Source: Gordonia oryzae (GTDB taxonomy: Bacteria > Actinomycetota > Actinomycetes > Mycobacteriales > Mycobacteriaceae). From it: a stretch of 64,000 bases of DNA. A model generated the notes under the pieces. That model saw only the letters and a program-made list of their open reading frames with translations. It made no database searches and was not told where the DNA came from. The position numbers and the translations under genes were made by a program. Below, piece by piece: positions 41,375 to 49,181 of the stretch (its first letter is position 1; every line of letters begins with the position of its first letter). The stretch is from positions 1 through 64,000 of the forward strand of contig NZ_RKMH01000018.1 in the NCBI RefSeq assembly GCF_003797185.1, given 5' to 3'.

Positions 41375-42042
41375 CGGGTCACCACTACGCGCACCGCAGT
41401 CGGGTCGAAACCGTTGCACGGGTTGTTGACCTGCGGGCAGTTGCTGATCAGCACGAGGGTGTCGACCTCTGCGCGCAACGCCAGGCGACGGCCCGGTGCC
41501 GAGAGGCCGTCAACGATGCCGAGCGATCCATCGGGATCGACGGGCACATTCATGAAGAAATTGACGTTGCCGACGAGGTCGCGTTTACCCAGACCGTGCC
41601 GTGCACCGCCGATCAGGAAGTTCTCCACGCACGCATGCTGATGTTTGGTGTGGTGCCCGTAGCGCAGGGTGTTGGATTCCTGCGAGCAGGCACCGCCGAG
41701 GGTGTCGTGATTGCCGACCTCATCGGCGACGATGGTCATCATCGGTGCCGATTCCTGGTCCCGGATCACCGTTCCGGTGGTCAGAAAGATGTTGCCCTGC
41801 GCGGCGATCGTCGCCTGTGCGCTGTAGCGGATCGTATGATCGTGGGCGCCGTAGAAGAGAGTGTCGACCGCCTGGTTGCCGTGCAGGTCGACGATGGTGA
41901 GAACGTCACCCGCGGTGACGATTCCCGACCAGGGGCCGCGTTCGCCGACGATCTCGTCGAGGGTCACCTCGCCGGGAACGAGTGCGATCTCGGCGGCCGG
42001 TGCCGACGTCGGGTCGAGGGTCGGATCGAGTGTGGTGGTCAT
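41371..42042 (-). CDS. DUF1989 protein, UAAP2/CgdB-like
   Basis: The 223-residue protein has the family pattern TIVDLHGNQAVDTLFYGAHD, IRDQESAPMMTIVADEVGNH, TLGGACSQESNTLRYGHHTK and FMNVPVDPDGSLGIVDGLSA, with His and Cys for a metal site. DUF1989 pairs next to carboxylase operons were shown to be carboxyguanidine deiminase subunits, so the operon may use guanidine rather than urea. It starts at ATG 42042 and ends overlapping the carboxyltransferase start. Confidence 0.85.
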   Translation of the reverse strand: MTTTLDPTLDPTSAPAAEIALVPGEVTLDEIVGERGPWSGIVTAGDVLTIVDLHGNQAVDTLFYGAHDHTIRYSAQATIAAQGNIFLTTGTVIRDQESAPMMTIVADEVGNHDTLGGACSQESNTLRYGHHTKHQHACVENFLIGGARHGLGKRDLVGNVNFFMNVPVDPDGSLGIVDGLSAPGRRLALRAEVDTLVLISNCPQVNNPCNGFDPTAVRVVVTR

Positions 42043-42094
42043 GGTTGTCCCTGTGGGTGTGATCGGGGGGGTGTGATCGGGGTGGGTGTCGACG

Positions 42095-42937
42095 TCAGAA
42101 ATGGGCTGCGCGGTGGGCGTCTTCGCTGTTGGCGACGGCCCGTTGATATTCGGGGTCGCGGCGCCCGGCGTCGGCGACGAGTGCGTCGAGGTCGGCCGTC
42201 GCGCGCCAGGCGAGCACCTCGAGCGGTCCGACCTCGAAATCAGTTGCGGGGTCGAGAGGGTGGTTGGTGTTGGCAATGGCGACGATGCACGGGAGATGGA
42301 AGATCAGCTCCACCTGCGTGTCGGCACCCGCCGACCCGGTGGAACGCAACGAGCCGTCGGCGTCGACGGTGACGCCGTGGAAGAACGACAACGACGGTGC
42401 CACGTCGACGGGCGTCAACCCATTCTTCGCGGCCGCCAACACGAGCATCTCCCGTCCCGCCGGACTACCCGAATGCGGGCTCCCGGCACCATATTTTGCG
42501 ATGTTTCCGGCGAGCGTCGAGGTCCCGCAGAGCGCGTCGTGATGACGGCTGTCGTCGGCGACGATGGTCGCCAGCACCCGCCCCTGGTCACTGAGCAGCG
42601 GGTGCCCTGTGGTGAGGTAGGCCTGCCACGGCACCTTGACGGTGTCGGCGACGTTGAGACGTTCATGGGGTGCGTCGGAACGCCATACCAACAGGTGCGA
42701 GCAGGCATTCCCGGTGATGTCGCGCAAGCGAAGTCGGGTTCCACGCGCGAGCACTTTGGTGGTGTAACGACCACCCGGGACGGTCTCGGCCCAGATGAGG
42801 TCGGTGGCGTCGACACCGGCGGGCGGGTGCGGCCATCCGGTGGCGGGCACCACCGGCATCGAGTCGGTCAGGGTTGTGGCCTGAGCCCGGGCGTGCGCGC
42901 GAGCGCCGGCGGTGGTGGCGGTGGCGGTGGCATTCAT
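42095..42937 (-). CDS. DUF1989 protein, UAAP1/CgdA-like
   Basis: The 280-residue protein is the partner of UAAP2: RGTRLRLRDITGNACSHLLV, LLSDQGRVLATIVADDSRHH, DALCGTSTLAGNIAKYGAGS and SFFHGVTVDADGSLRS. Ten tandem Ala/Thr-rich codons at the N-terminus are an unusual leader. ATG 42937 has AAGGA 8 bases upstream; ATG 42955 is a weaker start. It lies between the permease and UAAP2, as in other guanidine/urea carboxylase operons. Confidence 0.85.
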   Translation of the reverse strand: MNATATATTAGARAHARAQATTLTDSMPVVPATGWPHPPAGVDATDLIWAETVPGGRYTTKVLARGTRLRLRDITGNACSHLLVWRSDAPHERLNVADTVKVPWQAYLTTGHPLLSDQGRVLATIVADDSRHHDALCGTSTLAGNIAKYGAGSPHSGSPAGREMLVLAAAKNGLTPVDVAPSLSFFHGVTVDADGSLRSTGSAGADTQVELIFHLPCIVAIANTNHPLDPATDFEVGPLEVLAWRATADLDALVADAGRRDPEYQRAVANSEDAHRAAHF

Positions 42938-42993
42938 GGTGAGAGTCCTTGGCATCGAACAGGTGTGGTGGTTCCCGGGGACCGACGCGGGAG

Positions 42994-44595
42994 TCAGTCG
43001 ACGGTGGCGATGTCGCTGGTCTGGCGGCTGGTTGCAGCCCGGCCAATGGTCGTGACCGGCTTGGGATGCTCTTTTCCCCTGGGGTAGCAGGCGATTCCGA
43101 CGAGCACCGTAATCGCGATCGAGATCGGTCCGGCCCAACGCAGTATCGGCATGTCGCCCGCGGGGTCGAAGATCTCGGTGCGCGGCCAGGCGAGGTTCAC
43201 GACCATCAGCGCCCCATAGATCACCGCTCCCAAATTCACGACGATGCCGAATCGCCCGAGTCCGAACAGCTTCTTGCCCTCCGCGTCGACCTCGACGGTC
43301 CCCTTCGGCCAGCCCTGCAGCCGTCGATACAACATTGGTCCGGTGACCGCGAGGTAGGCGAGGTAGATCAGGATGATGCAGACACTCGCGAGGGTCGCGA
43401 AGATCGCCGGGTTACCAACGTTGACCAGCAGGGTCGCGACGCACAGTAGCCCGATCAGGATGGACGGCGCGATGGGGGTTCCGGTGCGGGCGTTGACACG
43501 TGCCAGTCGCGCGGAGAAGGGCAGCCGGCCGTCGCGGGCCATCGAGAACATCAACCGCGAACATGCGGTCTGGATGGCCAGTGTGCAGATGAAGATCGCA
43601 ACCGCGACGTCGCACAGCAGGACCTTGCCCCAGAAACCACCGAGCACCGAATCCAGCACGTACGGAAGGCCTCCGGTAGCGAGTTCGTCACCGAGTGTCG
43701 GCGCGGCCATCAACGCGCCGAGCAGCATCAAGCCACCACCGATCGCCGAGACGGTCAACGCCATCCGGATGGTGCGCGGGGCGACCCGTCGAGGGTTGCG
43801 GGTCTCCTCGGCGAGCTCACCGGCCGACCCGAAGCCGACCATCACGTACGCGGCCATCAGACCCGAGACGATGAACGCCCAGATGTAGCCGGGTTGCGCT
43901 CCGGGTAGTCCGGTGTCGAAGACGACGTCCGGGCCGCGCTTGGCGTGAGTGAACAGTGCCAGCACCACGGCGGTGACGCCGACGAGCTCACAGGTCACGC
44001 CGATGTTGTTGACACGGCTCATCCACCGCACCCCGACGCAATTGATCGCGGTGACGGCCACAAGCAGCACCGAACCGAGCAGGACCGCATTGGCCGCACC
44101 TGATGTACTGGTGAGCGTCGAGTCGTCCCCGATGATCTGGAAACCGGTCCACACTGTTGGCAGGACGACCTGCAGGGCGATCGCCGCCGCGGCCGCGGTG
44201 ACGATCTGCGCGATCATCATGAACCACCCGCCGAACCAGCCGACGACTTCTCCGCCCATTCGGCGCGACCACTGATAGATCGCACCCGAGATCGGGTAGC
44301 GCGCGGCGATCTCGGCGAAGCACAACGCCACCAGGAACTGGCCGCCGTAGACGATGGGCCAGGTCCAGAAAAAGGCCGGCCCACCGAATCCGAAACCGAG
44401 ACCGAACAATTGGAAGATGGTCGTGAGGATCGAGACGAACGAGAAGCCGGCTGCGAACGAGGCGAACTTACCCAGCGAGCGGTGTAGTTGCTGGTCGTAG
44501 CCGAGGTCGCGGAGGTCGTCGGAGTCACCCCCGCCCGACGACGACGATGCGGGAGTCGGGGTGGGCTCCGGGGATGAGTGAGCAGTCATGGTCAT
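42994..44595 (-). CDS. APC-family amino acid/guanidine-type permease
   Basis: The 533-residue protein has about 12 membrane helices and the APC core: SLGKFASFAAGFSFVSILTT (helix 1), GGPAFFWTWPIVYGGQFLVA, AEIAARYPISGAIYQWSRRM and TRNPRRVAPRTIRMALTVSA. It is first in the operon, with AAGGA 7 bases before ATG 44595, which fits import of the nitrogen substrate. The substrate (guanidine, urea or an amino acid) is inferred from neighbours. Confidence 0.88.
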   Translation of the reverse strand: MTMTAHSSPEPTPTPASSSSGGGDSDDLRDLGYDQQLHRSLGKFASFAAGFSFVSILTTIFQLFGLGFGFGGPAFFWTWPIVYGGQFLVALCFAEIAARYPISGAIYQWSRRMGGEVVGWFGGWFMMIAQIVTAAAAAIALQVVLPTVWTGFQIIGDDSTLTSTSGAANAVLLGSVLLVAVTAINCVGVRWMSRVNNIGVTCELVGVTAVVLALFTHAKRGPDVVFDTGLPGAQPGYIWAFIVSGLMAAYVMVGFGSAGELAEETRNPRRVAPRTIRMALTVSAIGGGLMLLGALMAAPTLGDELATGGLPYVLDSVLGGFWGKVLLCDVAVAIFICTLAIQTACSRLMFSMARDGRLPFSARLARVNARTGTPIAPSILIGLLCVATLLVNVGNPAIFATLASVCIILIYLAYLAVTGPMLYRRLQGWPKGTVEVDAEGKKLFGLGRFGIVVNLGAVIYGALMVVNLAWPRTEIFDPAGDMPILRWAGPISIAITVLVGIACYPRGKEHPKPVTTIGRAATSRQTSDIATVD

Positions 44596-44644
44596 GGCGA
44601 TGTCCTTCGGTAGGGCTCCCCGTTGAGCACTGTATCTGTCACTT

Positions 44645-44684
44645 GATAGATAACCGTCGATCTATTTCTGTCGGATGATAGATA
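44645..44684. promoter_or_regulatory. Operator-like repeats in the permease/TetR spacer
   Basis: ATAGAT (44646-44651) and ATCTAT (44660-44665) form an inverted repeat with an 8-base spacer, and GATAGATA occurs twice as a direct repeat (44645-44652 and 44677-44684). They sit 51-90 bp before the permease start, facing the TetR gene. No guanidine riboswitch fold was recognised in this leader. Confidence 0.5.
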
Positions 44685-44807
44685 TGTTGCGGGACGGGAA
44701 ACCCCCGTGACAGCCGTGTTACGCACCGTTGCGTTAGGCTGATTCTGTCGCGAAGCCGACCAGCATGCTCCTCTTCCCCAGGAGCCGAGCGCGAGGAGCC
44801 AGCCGCC

Positions 44808-45437
44808 ATGTCCCGTACCGCGCCTCACCGCGGCACCGGCCCCGGGCGGCCTCGCCTGACCGAGCCCAAGCGGCTCGGAGCCACCGCACGCGAGGAGATC
44901 CTCGACGCCGCAGGCGAGTTGTTCGTTCGACACGGGTACAGCGGCACCTCGACGCGCATGATCGCCGATGCCGTCGGCATGCGGCAGGCCTCGCTCTACC
45001 ACTACTTCAAGAACAAGGACGACATCCTCGCCGCGCTGCTGGACACGACTGTCGTCGGTGCGCTCGAAACCGCGCGACAACTGCTTGACTCCGATGCCCC
45101 CGCCCTCGACCGGCTCCTTGAACTCGCGCGCATCGACGCCCACCAATTGGTCGACGCACGCTGGAATCTCGGCTCGCTCTACCTACTCCCCGAGGTCGCC
45201 GACGAGCGATACGCCCATTTCCGCTCCGCACGACAAGAATTGGCCGCAGCGTACGAGGCTCTGGCCGCCGCTGCCCTCGACGATCCCACCGACATGCGCA
45301 GACTGCTACCCTTCCGCCTCGTCGAATCGGTGATCATGCTGCGCTCTGACGAACAGCGCGGCGAACTCGGCGATCACACCGTCGCCACTATGGTTGACAC
45401 CATCGTCGGCGCGATCCGCATGCTCGTCACACCCTGA
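44808..45437 (+). CDS. TetR-family regulator of the nitrogen operon
   Basis: The 209-residue protein has a TetR domain: ATAREEILDAAGELFVRHGY, then the HTH MIADAVGMRQASLYHYFKNK. The C-terminal part (LARIDAHQLVDARWNLGSLY and on) is helical and may bind the inducer. It is divergent from the permease gene, 212 bp apart, so it is the probable repressor of the guanidine/urea operon. Confidence 0.86.
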   Translation: MSRTAPHRGTGPGRPRLTEPKRLGATAREEILDAAGELFVRHGYSGTSTRMIADAVGMRQASLYHYFKNKDDILAALLDTTVVGALETARQLLDSDAPALDRLLELARIDAHQLVDARWNLGSLYLLPEVADERYAHFRSARQELAAAYEALAAAALDDPTDMRRLLPFRLVESVIMLRSDEQRGELGDHTVATMVDTIVGAIRMLVTP

Positions 45438-45556
45438 CCTCGAGCACCGGACTGCGTGGACCACACCCACGACGACCTATCTCGGGCACTCCCGCGCCCG
45501 GCGACCGGGTCGTTCGGTCGCCACGGCCCACCGGGCGGCGGGATAGGGTAGGACGC

Positions 45557-46060
45557 ATGGCAGGGCGGAGCATGCGTTTCGATCCCATCGCCGAGGCGAA
45601 GGACAACTGGGCCGAGGCCGGATGGGGTGACGTCGCCGATGGAATGGTCGCCGTCACCTCGGTGATGCGCGCCCATCAGATTCTGTTGGGACGCGTCGAA
45701 ACTGCCTTGCGCCCTTACGATTTGACGTTCTCTCGCTTCGAGTTGCTCCGTCTGCTCGCATTCTCGCGGCACGGCGCCCTGCCGATCACGAAGGCCAGCG
45801 ACCGACTCCAGGTCCACGTCACCAGCGTCACCCACGCGATCCGTCGACTCGAGGAGGCGACGCTTGTCCGGCGGCTGCCCCACCCCACCGACGGCCGGAC
45901 CACGTTGGTGGAGATCACCGACCTGGGGCGTTCCACCGTCGAGGACGCCACGACAACACTCAACCGCGAGGTGTTCGCCGACGTCGGCATGGACGGCGAC
46001 GAGATCCGGGGTTTGGTCGGCGCCATCCATTCGCTGCGTCATCACGCGGGGGATTTCTGA
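45557..46060 (+). CDS. MarR-family regulator
   Basis: The 167-residue winged-helix protein has LRPYDLTFSRFELLRLLAFS, the recognition region ITKASDRLQVHVTSVTHAIR and the wing VRRLPHPTDGRTTLVEITDL, as in MarR/SlyA proteins. It is a single gene; its 3' end faces the DUF559 gene across a 49-bp palindrome. The target genes cannot be told. Confidence 0.86.
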   Translation: MAGRSMRFDPIAEAKDNWAEAGWGDVADGMVAVTSVMRAHQILLGRVETALRPYDLTFSRFELLRLLAFSRHGALPITKASDRLQVHVTSVTHAIRRLEEATLVRRLPHPTDGRTTLVEITDLGRSTVEDATTTLNREVFADVGMDGDEIRGLVGAIHSLRHHAGDF

Positions 46061-46079
46061 GGGTGGTCGTCGTCCGACC

Positions 46080-46128
46080 GATCAGTATGACAATTCCGCC
46101 GGATTCCGGACGAAACGTCATACTGATC
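46080..46128. repeat. 49-bp palindromic repeat, copy 1
   Basis: Arms GATCAGTATGACAATTC (46080-46096) and GAAACGTCATACTGATC (46112-46128) pair at 15 of 17 positions around a 15-base centre (CGCCGGATTCCGGAC). It lies between the convergent MarR and DUF559 genes and reaches into the DUF559 stop codon. A near-identical copy lies at 47048. Confidence 0.85.
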
Positions 46129-46996
46129 ACGCCGCCGACGAGCGCAGGGCAGCCGCGACCTCCGCGGCAACCTGGTCGGGGCGATCGATGAGGTCGGCCC
46201 ACGTGTAGTTGAGTACCTGCCAGCCGGACCGAATCAGGGCATTGCGTTTGGTGCGATCACGCTGAAAGGCGACCGCGTCACGGTGGTAGGCGAAACCATC
46301 GATCTCCACCGCGACCTTCTGGTCGGGAAACGCGAAGTCGATCACGTACCCGCACGTCGGCAGGTTCGCCACCCAGCCGGAAACACCGGCCGCACGAAAG
46401 ATCTTCACGGTGAGCCGCTCGGCTTGCGACCGCGCGCCGTCGCCGATGAGCCTCAAGTAGGCCGACGTCTTGGCCGCGCCATGCCGCTTCGGGTAACGGG
46501 CATGAACGTCGGCGAGGGACTGAGGGGTCACTCGCCCGGACAACAATGCCGAGTCCATGAACGACAGTCCCAGGGCAACTGACGCTTCGAGCACCGTGAG
46601 ATCGGCCGCCGTCGTCCGAAGGCCGTCGTGCACGACGATGTCGTCGTCATGGAGTTCGCGATAACGGGTCACCGCCGTCGCCGATGATCGGCGAGCGCGG
46701 CCTCGGGTCTGAGTGAAGACCAGGTGTTTTCGCGGTTCCTCGGAGCACAAGCCGAGCCACCACGCTGCCGCCGCGCCACCCAGAACGGCATTCCTGTGCA
46801 CCGAGAGCACCGCGATCCGCGCTTGCGCCCGAGGACCCCGGGCGTGTCCGGCGACGAGGTGAACGCCGTGCGCCACTTCTTTCCACGCGCCGGACGCCAC
46901 GCGTCGCGCGATGGCCGACTCGCTCACACCGCAGTCCAGCGCTTCTCTTGTGGTGAACACGCCGTCGCGACGGACCGACAACTCGTGAATGTCCAT
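46127..46996 (-). CDS. AbiEi-antitoxin-like N-terminus with DUF559 (Vsr-like) domain
   Basis: The 289-residue protein starts with a winged-helix domain of the AbiEi antitoxin type (RRDGVFTTREALDCGVSESA, RRVASGAWKEVAHGVHLVAG). Its C-terminal domain has CGYVIDFAFPDQKVAVEIDG followed by RDRTKRNALIRSGWQVLNYT, the DxxxxxxxxxxEID core and basic helix of the DUF559/very-short-patch-repair endonuclease fold. ATG 46996 is chosen; ATG 47032 is a longer option. No AbiEii toxin partner is adjacent. The gene is enclosed by two copies of a 49-bp palindrome. Confidence 0.8.
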   Translation of the reverse strand: MDIHELSVRRDGVFTTREALDCGVSESAIARRVASGAWKEVAHGVHLVAGHARGPRAQARIAVLSVHRNAVLGGAAAAWWLGLCSEEPRKHLVFTQTRGRARRSSATAVTRYRELHDDDIVVHDGLRTTAADLTVLEASVALGLSFMDSALLSGRVTPQSLADVHARYPKRHGAAKTSAYLRLIGDGARSQAERLTVKIFRAAGVSGWVANLPTCGYVIDFAFPDQKVAVEIDGFAYHRDAVAFQRDRTKRNALIRSGWQVLNYTWADLIDRPDQVAAEVAAALRSSAA

Positions 46997-47047
46997 GGGG
47001 ATTGGACGCGAGCAGACCGCATCCGGTTCCATCGGCGACGTCGTCGT

Positions 47048-47096
47048 TGATCAGTATGACGTTTCGCCCGGATTCCGGAGGAAACGTCATACTGAT
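47048..47096. repeat. 49-bp palindromic repeat, copy 2
   Basis: Arms GATCAGTATGACGTTTC (47048-47064) and GAAACGTCATACTGATC (47080-47096) pair perfectly over 17 bp around GCCCGGATTCCGGAG. It lies 52 bp upstream of the DUF559 start and 12 bp past the mmsB stop. The right arm is identical to that of copy 1. Confidence 0.88.
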
Positions 47097-47108
47097 CAAC
47101 GGCTGACC

Positions 47109-47978
47109 TCAACGCAAGGTCGTGATGATCGCCGAAAAATCCAGTCCCGCGTTCTGCTCGGCAAAGGCCCGATACAGTTGCGCCGCATGGGTTCCCAGTG
47201 GGGCACGGGAACCGGTGTCGGCGACGGCGTCCATGGCCAGGCCGAGGTCCTTGTTCATCAGCGCGGTGGCGAAGCCGGGCGTGAACTCGTTGTTGGCCGG
47301 CGACGCCGGCTGCGGGCCGGGCACCGGACAGTTGGTCTCGATGGCCCAACAGTTTCCGGTCGCTCCGGTGACGACGTCGTAGAGCGCCTGGTCGGAGAGG
47401 CCGAGTTTCTCGGCGAGGACGAAGGCCTCGCCGACGGCGATCTGCTGCACGGCCAACAGCATGTTGTTGCAGACCTTCGCGGCCTGTCCGGCACCGGTGT
47501 CACCGCAGTGGATGATCTTGCCCGCCATGGGATCCAGGGTGGTGCGCGCCGCGGCGAAGGCCTCCTCGCTGCCGCCGACCATGAACGCCAGGGTGCCCGC
47601 GGCCGCGCCCTTGACACCTCCCGACACCGGGGCGTCGACCTGCGCGAAGCCGAGATCACCAGCGCGCGAATTGATCTCACGGGCATCGGCGACCGAGATC
47701 GTCGAACTGTCGATGAACAGCGTTCCGGTGGCACTCGCCGGGAGGATCTCGTCGTAGAGTTGCTTGACGATTGCGCCGCTGGGCAGCATCGTGATCACGA
47801 CCTGCGCGACCGCAACGGCTTCCACCGCGGTCGGGAAGGTCTCGACGCCGGTCTCCTGCGCCGCTTTCACCGCCTCGGGCACCGGATCGAAGCCGTGCAC
47901 CGTGTGCCCGGCCTTGACCAGGTTCGCCGCCATCGGCCCACCCATGTTACCCAGCCCCAGAAAGGCGATCGTCGTCAT
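47109..47978 (-). CDS. mmsB: 3-hydroxyisobutyrate dehydrogenase
   Basis: The 289-residue enzyme has the Rossmann loop IAFLGLGNMGGPMAANLVKA, the substrate-binding VDAPVSGGVKGAAAGTLAFM and the catalytic GAGQAAKVCNNMLLAVQQIA with the active-site Lys. It oxidises 3-hydroxyisobutyrate to methylmalonate semialdehyde in valine breakdown. It is the last gene of the mmsA-acyl-CoA dehydrogenase-mmsB operon, the order known from mycobacteria (Rv0753c-Rv0751c). Confidence 0.93.
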   Translation of the reverse strand: MTTIAFLGLGNMGGPMAANLVKAGHTVHGFDPVPEAVKAAQETGVETFPTAVEAVAVAQVVITMLPSGAIVKQLYDEILPASATGTLFIDSSTISVADAREINSRAGDLGFAQVDAPVSGGVKGAAAGTLAFMVGGSEEAFAAARTTLDPMAGKIIHCGDTGAGQAAKVCNNMLLAVQQIAVGEAFVLAEKLGLSDQALYDVVTGATGNCWAIETNCPVPGPQPASPANNEFTPGFATALMNKDLGLAMDAVADTGSRAPLGTHAAQLYRAFAEQNAGLDFSAIITTLR

Positions 47979-48011
47979 TGTCGAATCTCCATATCGAATC
48001 TCTCGGTGATG

Positions 48012-49175
48012 TCAGTTCGAGAAGCGTGTTGCGATGGACCGGCCCACCACGACTCGCATGATCTCGTTGGTCCCCTCCAGGATGCGGTGCACGCGCAGAT
48101 CCCGGACGATCTTCTCGACTCCGTACTCGGCCAGGTAGCCGTAGCCGCCGTGCAACTGCAGCGCCTGGTCGGCGACGGTGTAGCACGAATCGGTGACGTA
48201 GCGCTTGGCCATCGCACACTGTTCGACCTTGTCCGGGGCGCCGGCGTCGAGTGCACTCGCCGCGTGCCACAGCATCAGGCGCGCGGTCTGCAGCGAGGTC
48301 GCCATGTCGGCCAGCGTGAAGCGGATGGTCGACTCGTCGATCAGCGCCGCCCCGAAGGCTTTTCGGGAGGCGACGTAGGCGGCCGCCTTGTCGAAGGCCG
48401 CCTGCGCACCACCCAACGACGACGCCGCGATGTTGAGCCGGCCGCCGTTGAGGCCGTTCATCGCGATACCGAATCCGATGCCCTCGGTGTTACCGAGGAG
48501 ACTGGTCGCCGGAACCCGCACCTCGTCGAGGATCACTTGCGCGGTGGGTTGGGCGTGCCACCCCATCTTGTGTTCCTGGGCACCGAAACTCAGCCCCGGC
48601 GAGTCCTTCTCGATGAGAAAGGTGGAGATGCCCTTGGGCCCGGCATCCCCGGTCCGCGCCATCACGACGTAGAGATCCGACGAACCCGCACCGGAGATGA
48701 ACTGTTTGACGCCGGTGAGCACGTACTCGTCCCCGACCCGCTCGGCACGGGTCGACAACGCTGCCGCGTCCGAACCGGCACCCGGCTCGGTGAGGCAGTA
48801 GCTGGCAACGGTGTCCATGTTCGCCAGCCTCGGAACCCACTGTGCGCGTTGTTCATCGGTGCCGTACTCGTCGACCATCCACGTACACATGTTGTGGATC
48901 GACAGGAAGGCGGCGACCGCCGGATCGGCGTAGGCGAGTTGTTCGAAGATCCGGACGCCGTCCAGTCGGCGGAGCCCACTACCACCGGCATCCTCGGCAC
49001 AGTAGATCGCACCCATGCCGAGCTGCGCGGCCTCGCGCAGCTCGGCGACCGGGAAGTGGTTGTCGGCATCCCACCTCAGGGCATGGGGGGCAATGCGTTT
49101 CGCGGCGAAGTCGGCCGCGGTCTCGACGATGACACGCTCGTCGGCGTCGAGACCGGTGTCAACGAAAGTCGTCAT
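48012..49175 (-). CDS. Acyl-CoA dehydrogenase, isobutyryl-CoA type (FadE9-like)
   Basis: The 387-residue flavoenzyme has family motifs YCLTEPGAGSDAAALSTRAE, DVQ-type FAD contacts (ISGAGSSDLYVVMARTGD), MNGLNGGRLNIAASSLGGAQ and the catalytic Glu region LEGTNEIMRVVVGRSIATRF, together with LQLHGGYGYLAEYGVEKIVR. Its place between mmsA and mmsB points to isobutyryl-CoA oxidation in the valine pathway, as for FadE9. It starts 6 bp after the mmsA stop. Confidence 0.9.
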   Translation of the reverse strand: MTTFVDTGLDADERVIVETAADFAAKRIAPHALRWDADNHFPVAELREAAQLGMGAIYCAEDAGGSGLRRLDGVRIFEQLAYADPAVAAFLSIHNMCTWMVDEYGTDEQRAQWVPRLANMDTVASYCLTEPGAGSDAAALSTRAERVGDEYVLTGVKQFISGAGSSDLYVVMARTGDAGPKGISTFLIEKDSPGLSFGAQEHKMGWHAQPTAQVILDEVRVPATSLLGNTEGIGFGIAMNGLNGGRLNIAASSLGGAQAAFDKAAAYVASRKAFGAALIDESTIRFTLADMATSLQTARLMLWHAASALDAGAPDKVEQCAMAKRYVTDSCYTVADQALQLHGGYGYLAEYGVEKIVRDLRVHRILEGTNEIMRVVVGRSIATRFSN

Positions 49176-49181
49176 CGCCGA

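Noticed and set aside
41374-41419. N-terminal extension of the carboxyltransferase that could restore a biotin carboxylase
   Set aside because: Upstream sequence is the coding end of the DUF1989 gene; there is no room for a carboxylase domain.
44596-44807. Guanidine riboswitch before the permease
   Set aside because: No conserved ykkC-type core was recognised; a TetR dyad explains control better.
46127-46996. Complete AbiE toxin-antitoxin system
   Set aside because: Only the AbiEi-like HTH is present; no AbiEii nucleotidyltransferase gene is next to it.
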